From assembly GCA_017255395.1 (NCBI GenBank), contig JAFKDC010000002.1, positions 84,528 to 148,527 on the forward strand: a stretch of 64,000 bases of DNA, given 5' to 3'. Below are positions 33,594 to 40,700 of the stretch, in pieces; positions within the stretch are counted from its first letter, which is position 1, and each line of letters begins with the position of its first letter. The position numbers and the translations under genes were made by a program. The notes beneath the pieces are model-generated. The model made no database searches and was not told the DNA's origin. It saw only the letters and a list, made by a program, of their open reading frames with translations. The stretch comes from Enemella evansiae (GTDB taxonomy: Bacteria > Pseudomonadota > Alphaproteobacteria > Rhodobacterales > Rhodobacteraceae).

Positions 33594-34046
33594 ATGGCCA
33601 TACCTGACGCGACAGGGTCAACGATACCGCAGAACGGAACATTCGATACAGACGGCAAGGATTGCAGGTGCCGCCTGACAGCCGCCGACCGGCTGCAGAT
33701 CGAGAGGTTCCTGAGCTTCGCCGGCAACAGCAGTGTCGTCTACTCCCAGCGCATGCTGGATCTGCTGAACCGGAAGCTGCAGGCGGCGGTTGCGATAGAG
33801 GGGGCCGCGCCACCGGACATTGCCAGCTTCGGGCGCTACATTTCCTGCGTTGTGGATGAGACGGAGACCGAAAGCGGGGTTCTCAGTTTCGGTCTGGTGG
33901 CGCGCGCCGGAGAGATCCCCGTTCATTCGCTTCTGGGGGCCACGCTCATTGGCTTGACGGTCGGGCAGCGCACGCGGCTCATGTCCGAGGACGGCACCAG
34001 CCGGTCCTTGGTGGTCACCCGGGTGGGCGCGCCGCTTGCCGTGTAG
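33594..34046 (+). CDS. Divergent Rnk/GreA-C-like protein (paralogue 3)
   Basis: A 150-residue protein. The N-terminal half is helical (RLTAADRLQIERFLSFAGNSSVVYSQRMLDLLNRKL). The C-terminal half follows the Rnk domain: ASFGRYISCVVDETETESGVLSFGL, VHSLLGATLIGLTVGQRTRLM and LVVTRVGAP. It aligns with the products of 25868-26335 and 34417-34911. GGGGGGAAAC precedes ATG 33594. Probably an RNA-polymerase-associated regulator by family, with role unknown. Confidence 0.68.
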   Translation: MAIPDATGSTIPQNGTFDTDGKDCRCRLTAADRLQIERFLSFAGNSSVVYSQRMLDLLNRKLQAAVAIEGAAPPDIASFGRYISCVVDETETESGVLSFGLVARAGEIPVHSLLGATLIGLTVGQRTRLMSEDGTSRSLVVTRVGAPLAV

Positions 34047-34278
34047 GACGGGGGCCGGTTGCGGCCCCGGTCGGGCCGCTTGGGTATCCGACCCGGAGGC
34101 CATGGGCGCCGCTGCCCACGCGGGCGTTCGGTGCCACAGGGCGTTTTCCGGCCCGGCCCGGAAGGACCGGTCCGGCCCGCCCCGGCACCCGCCGCAGCAC
34201 GATCCTGCCGAGTTTGACTTGGCGTCAGAAACTTCATAGCGTTGCCCGATGTCTGTGTGCTCATCCCAAAACAGAGGC

Positions 34279-34330
34279 CGGGCTTTTCCCGGATCTCTGC
34301 TGAACCGCTCCCTGCCCCGGGCAGGGGGCC
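34279..34330 (+). promoter_or_regulatory. Shared leader element with hairpin, copy C
   Basis: TTTTCCCGGATCTCTGCTGAACCGC followed by hairpin CCCTGCCC / GGGCAGGG. It is shorter and less similar upstream than copies A and B, but keeps the CTGAACCGC box and a stem directly after it. It ends about 90 nt before the gene at 34417. The remaining 34047-34278 spacer shows nothing else. Confidence 0.5.
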
Positions 34331-34416
34331 GTATGGGCTGACCTCACGCTCGGGGATCTTCTTCACCAACAGCTTTGACGTCTTGAGGCTCGCGCGCTGC
34401 GGGCCGAGGAGAAGAT

Positions 34417-34911
34417 ATGCGACCATCAAGTGAAGTGGCGGCTTTCGCGGGCCGGTCAGGCAACGGGGCTGTGGCGATTGACAGCCCGGCCTTCGCAAAC
34501 GTGCAGGCCATGCGCCCGATCCGATCGGTTCTGTCCCAGCGGGACTTCCTGCGCCTTCAGGAGCTGCGCAGGCAATGCGCCGCGATCGAAAGCGGTGTCT
34601 TTCCGCTGCTCACCCACCTGATCCGGGTCAAGCTTCAGGATGCTCAGGTCCTGATTCCTGCGGAAGAGGCGGGGCCGGTGGCCAGCCTGGGCTCGCGTGT
34701 GACCTTCTCTATTCGGGGCACGGCACCGCTATCCCGGACCCTCTTTGACGAGGGGTTTGCACATGATCAGGCCGGTATCCCGATCAAGACATTCCTCGGG
34801 GTTACCCTGCTGGGGATGACGGCGGGGCAGAGGGTGCCTCTGCTGAACGCGGATGGGACGACAGAGCCGCTCGAACTTGTGGCGATCCCGAGCCAGGTCG
34901 CGCCGAGGTAG
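34417..34911 (+). CDS. Divergent Rnk/GreA-C-like protein (paralogue 4)
   Basis: A 164-residue protein with a helical N-terminal half (SVLSQRDFLRLQELRRQCAAIESGVFPLLTHLIRVKL) and an Rnk-type C-terminal half: VASLGSRVTFSIRGTAPLSRTLFDEG, then IPIKTFLGVTLLGMTAGQRVPLLNADGTTEPLELV. AGGAGAAGAT precedes ATG 34417. Together with the gene at 33594 it forms a tandem pair mirroring the pair at 25.3-26.3 kb. Confidence 0.66.
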   Translation: MRPSSEVAAFAGRSGNGAVAIDSPAFANVQAMRPIRSVLSQRDFLRLQELRRQCAAIESGVFPLLTHLIRVKLQDAQVLIPAEEAGPVASLGSRVTFSIRGTAPLSRTLFDEGFAHDQAGIPIKTFLGVTLLGMTAGQRVPLLNADGTTEPLELVAIPSQVAPR

Positions 34912-34952
34912 CCGCGCCCATGCAACGGACAGGCGCAGGACGCGGTGTCGAT

Positions 34953-34995
34953 CCCTTTTCGGCGCAGGGGGTTAACGGCTCTGTGCCGAAAAGGG
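34953..34995. repeat. Inverted repeat at the edge of the prophage remnant
   Basis: Perfect 11-bp arms CCCTTTTCGGC (34953-34963) and GCCGAAAAGGG (34985-34995), extended by CAG/CTG, with the direct repeat AGATATTATG twice just after (35001-35020). No gene in 34912-35017. It marks the change from chromosomal genes to phage-like remnants. Confidence 0.5.
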
Positions 34996-35017
34996 TTCGG
35001 AGATATTATGAGATATT

Positions 35018-35943
35018 ATGACAAGACAGTTGCGAAGACGGTTCGAAGCGGTCGTGGCCGCCATTGGCCTCGCCCGGCTGCCCGGCGCCTTGGGTGCCGA
35101 GATCGACGGGCATGGTCCCGATGCCTGGCGGGTGCCCACCCCTCCGGCGGGCAGCAGGGCTCTACGAGATCGTCAGGGAATACCTGCTCGCGTTGGGGAC
35201 CATCGATACACCGGTTCTGGTCGAGCCGATCCGGCAGGTGCCGCGCCAATGGAGCTATGCGCCTGACGCCAGAGTCGACCTGACCAAAGGTGAGATCCTG
35301 ACCAGCGACATCCGCAGTGGCGCCAGCGCGGTCATCAATCGGTGGGGGTATTGGGAGGCTATCCCAGCGGAAACCTGAGCCGTGGATCACGATCCGCTGA
35401 CCCGCGAACCGAATGGACTGCGACCTGCGACGGGTTTCCGCAAATCGAGACCCGGAGCGCGGCCCTGTTCCATGCCCGGTTTCAGGCGGTCGGCTCCACC
35501 AAGGCCACGGTGGCGAACGAGATGGCACGGTCGACACGCCCGTCTCCTGCGTCCAGACCACGGCGAAAAGCGAACACGGCGTCGAGGCGGACTATGCCAA
35601 CGCCGACATTGACGACTACGTCCAGTTCGATGTGCATCTGCGGCCCTGCGGGGTCAGTGCTCTCATTGCGGGAGAGATCGGCGTGCTGCTGGAAGTCTTC
35701 GGCAGGGACGGGGCTGTCCAGGGCTGGACATGGTATCACTGGAACCATGATCGGATCGAGCAGACCGGCGGCGGGGCCTGCAACGTCGAGCTGGCCCGCT
35801 TCTATGACGGGATGCGGCGCGTCTCGCTTTCGGTTCCGGCTGGTTCTGGCGCGGGCGATGTGACCTGTCGCCTCCTGTCTGTTGATCCGGCGGCGGTCTG
35901 GCTGTTAGGTGACACATCTTCTTACAGTGATGGCGGAAGGTAG
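35018..35943 (+). pseudogene. Frameshifted remnants of phage structural gene(s)
   Basis: Coding character moves between frames several times: about 35018-35110 in one frame (MTRQLRRRFEAVVAAIGL), 35155-35378 in another (GLYEIVREYLLALGTIDTPV .. WSYAPDARVDLTKGEILT), then 35440-35560 and 35560-35943 in two others, the last containing ADIDDYVQFDVHLRP and FYDGMRRVSLSV. Each piece has good residue composition but ends in frame breaks, so this is a decayed gene or genes, probably tail or tail-fibre related judging by the neighbours. No single family is recognised. Confidence 0.5.
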
Positions 35944-36141
35944 GGGATGACCCCGGTTGAAGGCGGATAGGCCATGGAAAACAAGGGGTTCCGATGCCCG
36001 GGGAGATGGGGTGACAGAGCGACCTCATGTTTTTCAGTAAACGGGAAAATGGGCGTTTCTGGACCGTTTTCGGCGAAACCGGGTGGCTTGGCTTGGTCGA
36101 GGCCGGGAGAAGCGTGAACGCTATATAAAAAAGGGTTCAAA

Positions 36142-36222
36142 CGGTTGTTAAACCGCCTCTGGCTGGCCGTTTTCGAACCCGAAAACGGTTCCGGAACTGC
36201 GAAATCGCTCGCGCAGTTCCGG
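36142..36222. repeat. Three hairpins in a gene-free phage spacer
   Basis: CGGTT/AACCG (36142-36155), CCGTTTTC/GAAAACGG (36167-36188) and CCGGAACTGCG/CGCAGTTCCGG (36191-36222) follow each other within 81 nt. The surrounding spacer 35944-36327 has no supported gene and is AT-richer than the chromosome. Confidence 0.6.
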
Positions 36223-36327
36223 GAGTATTTCGCAGAACGGGATTAATGTAGAGAAAACATGAGTATGGCAGGCGTGGGCCCTGTGGATGGCAGATCCAAA
36301 CTGCGAAACGATTCTCGGCCTCTGAAC

Positions 36328-36711
36328 CTACTTGATCGACCAAATGAACTCGTTCGCGCACATAAGCGCGGTGGCGTTTCTATCTTCGTCCATCCAAGCC
36401 GAAAGCACCTTTCCGTGCTTCATCAACGTGGCGTAGTATGGCTTTTCGACGCTTGGCTTGCCATAGCTATTGCTGGCGCTCACGTAGCCACAGACAACAA
36501 CATCACCGCTACCCCGCCGTCTCGCCTCATAGCGCCCAAAAACTGCGCTGGCAGGATTAATCAGCACATCCTTAACCGACGCTTGAACATCTCTCAGCTG
36601 AGCGGGGTTCAGATGATACGGCCCGATTGGCCCATCTGGCACGCTGGTGTCCATGAAGAGTTCCCGAGGATAGAATGCGACGCCCAAAATGATGACAATG
36701 CCGGCAACCAA
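36328..36711 (-). CDS. Hypothetical membrane-anchored protein in the prophage remnant
   Basis: A protein of about 127 residues with an N-terminal hydrophobic segment (VAGIVIILGVAFYP), then a soluble part: LNPAQLRDVQASVKDVLINPASAVFGRYEARRRGSGDVVVCGYVSASNSYG and ATLMKHGKVLSAWMDED. The hydrophobic start suggests a signal anchor or lipid-independent export. The start is uncertain: TTG 36711 is the only canonical codon, without a good ribosome binding site. It lies 36 nt downstream of the repressor gene on the same strand, so it could be a lysogenic-conversion gene. No family recognised. Confidence 0.55.
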   Translation of the reverse strand: MVAGIVIILGVAFYPRELFMDTSVPDGPIGPYHLNPAQLRDVQASVKDVLINPASAVFGRYEARRRGSGDVVVCGYVSASNSYGKPSVEKPYYATLMKHGKVLSAWMDEDRNATALMCANEFIWSIK

Positions 36712-36747
36712 ACAGGCACGAACGAGCGATGGCTTGATGTCTAATCC

Positions 36748-37428
36748 TTAAATCCGTGCTATTGCGGCGCGCACCTGGCCGATCGGAGCGATCTCGTTCG
36801 CATCGTCGCCAGAGTAAATCTCATCCTCTGTGTTCGGATTGTCGCCCATCAGGATGACGCCGCCGATGCTGGGCAGTACGCGCTTGAGGCGGACAGCGTC
36901 TCCATGGCGGATGACGAAGATCTTGTTGGGCTCGAATATCCGAACCGAGAAGTCCACTAGGATCAGCGAGCCAGCGCGGATGGTGTTGCCCATGCTGTCG
37001 CCGGTGACTTCGAGAAGACCGCAGTCGGTTCCCTTGATGCCGATACTGGCCAGCCAACTCTTGGGAAAGGTGACGTAACTGTCAGGCGCTTCATCATAGT
37101 TAACGGCACCGTTTCCCGCAGCGACCGAGACGTCATACCGGGCCACACGGACGTATTCGGCTTGGTCGAACGGCTCCGGCGCTGGTGCTGCGTGCAGGGC
37201 TTTCCCGCGCGAGAGAAACATCTCGCCCTGACCGTGTTCAAGCCAGATTGTGTTAATCTGAAAGTTCTCTTGGAGCTTCTGAGCAAGCTTCTTGGATACT
37301 GCGACCTTGCCGGTCTCGACGACGCTAATGGTGGACGCGCTGACGCCTAGCATCTTCGCTAAGCCCTTCTGATCCAGACCTAATTCTAGCCTTGCTGCGC
37401 GTAGCCGCGCATTGGCGCTGTCCGCCAT
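36748..37428 (-). CDS. Phage CI-type repressor (XRE HTH + S24 peptidase)
   Basis: A 226-residue repressor. The N-terminal helix-turn-helix (residues 8-60) reads LRAARLELGLDQKGLAKMLGVSASTISVVETG. The C-terminal LexA/S24 domain has an Ala-Gly cleavage candidate at 104-105, the catalytic Ser145 in GDSMGNTIRAG and the catalytic Lys182 in VRLKRV. So a RecA-stimulated self-cleaving switch appears intact. It is divergent from the Cro-like gene across two facing operators. Confidence 0.92.
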   Translation of the reverse strand: MADSANARLRAARLELGLDQKGLAKMLGVSASTISVVETGKVAVSKKLAQKLQENFQINTIWLEHGQGEMFLSRGKALHAAPAPEPFDQAEYVRVARYDVSVAAGNGAVNYDEAPDSYVTFPKSWLASIGIKGTDCGLLEVTGDSMGNTIRAGSLILVDFSVRIFEPNKIFVIRHGDAVRLKRVLPSIGGVILMGDNPNTEDEIYSGDDANEIAPIGQVRAAIARI

Positions 37429-37446
37429 GCGAAAAATCCCCTTGCA

Positions 37447-37488
37447 AAATGAATCTACTTCAATATTGTGATTGAAGTAGATTCATTT
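37447..37488. promoter_or_regulatory. Lysogeny-switch operator: perfect 18-bp inverted repeat
   Basis: AAATGAATCTACTTCAAT (37447-37464), spacer ATTGTG, and its exact reverse complement (37471-37488). Each arm contains TGAA-N5-TTCA, so the arms look like two copies of a 13-bp repressor site, one facing each divergent gene (repressor minus, Cro-like plus). Confidence 0.8.
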
Positions 37489-37513
37489 GATGCGTCCTCG
37501 TCAAGGAAAACTT

Positions 37514-37774
37514 ATGACAACCTATCAGCAGAAATACCAGCCGGGGCCTGTGTTTCATGACGCGTTTCTAGCCGGATTGAAGGCGCGGACGATCAGTGCG
37601 ACCGACTTTGCCGCTCGGAACGGGCTTAGCCACCAGATCCTTCGGCAGTACTCCTGCGGGTCCATCGACGGGGCCAAGTCGCGAGAGATGCGCGAGAAAA
37701 TGATCTTGGAGGTCGGTCCAGACTTGTTCGCCGTCCTGTACCAAGCGCGCTTGGAAGTTGGGGTAGCGTCGTGA
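37514..37774 (+). CDS. Cro-like phage regulator
   Basis: An 86-residue protein: GPVFHDAFLAGLKARTISATDFAARNGLSHQILRQYSCGSIDGAKSREMREKMI suggests a small helix-turn-helix protein (ATDFAARNGLSHQILRQYS as the HTH). Its position, first on the plus strand across the operator from the repressor, is that of Cro or another early regulator. ATG 37514 has AAGGAAA 8 nt upstream. The next frame starts at the overlapping GTGA at 37771. Confidence 0.65.
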   Translation: MTTYQQKYQPGPVFHDAFLAGLKARTISATDFAARNGLSHQILRQYSCGSIDGAKSREMREKMILEVGPDLFAVLYQARLEVGVAS

Positions 37775-37964
37775 GCGCTCGAAACGACACCGTCGTCCGC
37801 GCCCATGCTCTGGGTCTCGGATTGACCGATCTTGAGCGGATCGCTTTGGGCGTCACGCTGATCCAGACCGTGTTGACCCCGGATCGCGCCGTGCAAGTGG
37901 CGCAGACCGGGAGGGTTATCAACGAACACGCCGAAGCCCTGGCGGGTGCGGCAATGGAACTTCC
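37771..37964 (+). pseudogene. Truncated early phage gene at the deletion junction
   Basis: GTG 37771 overlaps the Cro-like stop and opens about 64 residues with normal composition (MSARNDTVVRAHALGLGLTD .. LIQTVLTPDRAVQVAQTGRV). Near 37960 the sequence changes abruptly into the tail-tip gene in another frame, and the rest of this frame is nonsense. The original product is unknown. Confidence 0.5.
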
Positions 37965-40688
37965 GGGCTGGTCCCCTACGGACCGCTGGAGATCTCCGAT
38001 GTGCGCATCGGCGAGACCTCGGTGGAAGACTACGACGAGGTCCAGGTGGAGCTCCGCGAGGGGCTCGACGCCGACGTTCCGGTAACGAACACGCCGATGC
38101 AGGTCATCGAGGAGGCCGGACAGGTCGAGTTGATTTACGAGTTGCCGCAGGACGAGAACGGCAACCCCGTAGGCGTGGAACGTGTCGAAAGCCCCGTCGT
38201 GCGCACCACCGCCGCCAATACCGTTCGGGTCAATCTGATCTTCTTCTTCCCCAGCCTCTTCCACATGGAGAGTGACGGTGGCCTCGATCCGAACCGCGTC
38301 GACCTGCGCATCGAGCAGCGCCTGCGCGGGACCGGGACGTGGGATACCGTCGAGAGCCGCTTCCGGGTTGAGGAGAAGAAGAACGGCCCCTTTTTCCGTT
38401 CCTATGGCTGGACCACACCCTCGCGCGGGACGTGGGAGGTGCGCATCACCCGGATCTCGAACAGCGATGCCGGTACGCGCAACAGCGTCAGCTGTTCCCT
38501 CGTGGCCATTCAGAGCTTCCGGCCCGAATACCCGATCAACCTCGACGCCATGTCCGCGCCGCTGGCGCTCTGTTCGGTCCGGGTCCGCGCGACCAACAAC
38601 CTCTCCGGCACTCTCAACTCGCTTAATGCCCTGGTGAAGCGCCGGGCGCTGACCTGGACGGGATCCGCATGGGCCACCGGCACCAGCCGCAATCCCGCCA
38701 GCGCCTATATCTGGGCGCTGCAGGGGCCGGGCAATCCCAACCCCGTGCCCGACGAACAGATCGATTGGGTGGGTCTGCGCGACTGGTCCACCTTCTGCGA
38801 CGAGACCGGCCTGACCTACGATCGCGAACACCGCGCATTCGAAGGCCTGATCGACCGGCTCAAGGCCATTGCCCGCGCCGGCCGCGCCAGCCCCTGGCAC
38901 GACGGCGTGCGCTGGTCGGTCACCATCGACCGCGTGCCCGAGGTGATCGCAGACCAGATCACGCCGCGCAACAGCCGGAACTTCGCCGGCACCCGCACCT
39001 ATCCCAAGCCGCCCCATGCTGTCCGGGCAAGGTTCAAGGACCGGACCAACGACTATGCCGACGCCGAGGTCACGGTGCGTTGGCCCGGCCATACCGGGCC
39101 GATCACCCTGATCGAGCAATGGGACGCCACGGGAAAGACCGACCCGGCCGAGATCCAGCGCGAGATCTACCGGCAGATGCTGACGGTCATCCACCGGCGC
39201 GACCGCTGGAGCGTCGAGCAGGACGGGGCGATCCGGCACGCGACCCGCGGTGACTGGGTCTGGCTGTCGCATTACAATCTCGCGCGCGGCCACGCGGCAG
39301 GCCGCGTCGTCTCTGTCGCGGATGCGCTGGTCGTGCTCGACGAAACCGTCGAGATGCAGGCGGGGCAGACCTACGGCATCCGTTTCCTGCGCTTCGACGA
39401 AGAGGACACCATCGGCGACAGCACCCTGTCGCAGGTCCAGACGGTGCCGGGGGTGACGCGGGCGCTGCGGATCGTCTCGGGCGACATGCCCGCCGTCGGC
39501 GACCTTGTGACTTTCGGCGTCCTGGCTGAGGTCGGAGAGCAGGCGCTCGTCCTCGATGTCGAGCCGGGCGAGGATTTCAGCTACACGCTGACGCTTACGA
39601 ACGCCGCGCCCCAGATCGACGCCCTGACCGCGTCCTTCGAGCCGGAGGATTGGGACAGTGTCGTCGGGCAGGTGGTCGACATCGGTATCGACCCGCTGGC
39701 GCCGAGCTTCCGCGGCGTGCGGACCACGGCGGCCGAGGGCGTCTACGGCGACGACGCCCGCACGCTCGCGGTCACCCTGGGGCCGGACGCAACCGACACG
39801 GCCCTGATCGCCGGGCTGGAACTGGAGCATCGCCTGATCGGCGCCGGGTCCTGGTCGGCGTTGACCGCCGACACCGCCACGAAGACATTCGAGCTGTCCT
39901 ACGATCTGGACGACGTGGTCGAGCTGCGCGGCCGCGCGCTGGATTTCGACGGCGACTACGGTCCCTGGACAGCAGTCAGCGCCTTCACGGTCGGGTCGGA
40001 CGCAGGCCCGGTTCCTGTGGTGCCCGACACGGCTGCGATCTCGGTGACGGGCGGTTTGGGCCGGGCGGCGCTGATCCTCTCGCACGGCGATCCGAATACC
40101 CGCGCGATCCAGATATTTCGCACCGCCGAGGGCGATGCGCTCGACGTCGAAACGGACGCGGTCGGGGAGCCGGTGCGGCTCCTGGCAGGTGCCTCCGTGG
40201 CCTATACCGATGGCGACGCCACGCGCATCGACCTCGTGACCGATGGCAGCTTCGAGAACCCTTCCGAATGGACGGCCGCCGATGGTTGGCTGGTCAGCGG
40301 CGGTGCTGCGACCCATACGCCGGGCAGCGCCAGCGTCCTGAGCCAGTCCCTGCCGACCGGGATCTCTGTCACGCATCGTGGTCAGGTGACGATCTCCGGC
40401 CGGACCGCCGGTTCCATCGCTCTGCGCCTGACGGGCGGGGCAGACGTCTCGACTGCCGCGATCGATGCCAACGGTCAGATCCTCTTCACGCTGACAACGA
40501 CCCTCGCGAACACCGGCTTCGAGATCGTGGCGACCGCCGATTTCGACGGCAGCCTCGAAAGCGTGACGCTCCTGCGCGAGACCGCCGCTTCCGCGCCCGC
40601 CGGCACATACGATTACCGCTTTGCGGCTTTGAACGAAGACAGCGTGGCCTCGGCCGTTTCGGCGGCCGTCAGGGTCACGATCCTATAG
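37965..40688 (+). pseudogene. Tail-tip attachment protein J, N-terminally truncated
   Basis: About 907 residues remain of a host-specificity J protein. The first recognisable piece is YGPLEISDVRIGET, an internal J motif, then VNLIFFFPSLFHMESDGG, the ALVKRRALTWTG and WALQGPGNP region, TYDREHRAFEGLIDRLKAIA, fibronectin-like modules and a C-terminal carbohydrate-binding-like segment (NPSEWTAADGWLVSGG). The upstream part, several hundred residues in complete J proteins, is missing, and no start codon or ribosome binding site fits before it; the first GTG is at 38001. The remaining frame is intact. The fibre gene follows after 12 nt. Confidence 0.75.
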
Positions 40689-40700
40689 GGGACAGCAACC

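Noticed and set aside
37626..40376. Minus-strand frame of about 900 codons under gene J
   Set aside because: Composition is shadow-like and the plus strand carries recognisable J motifs.
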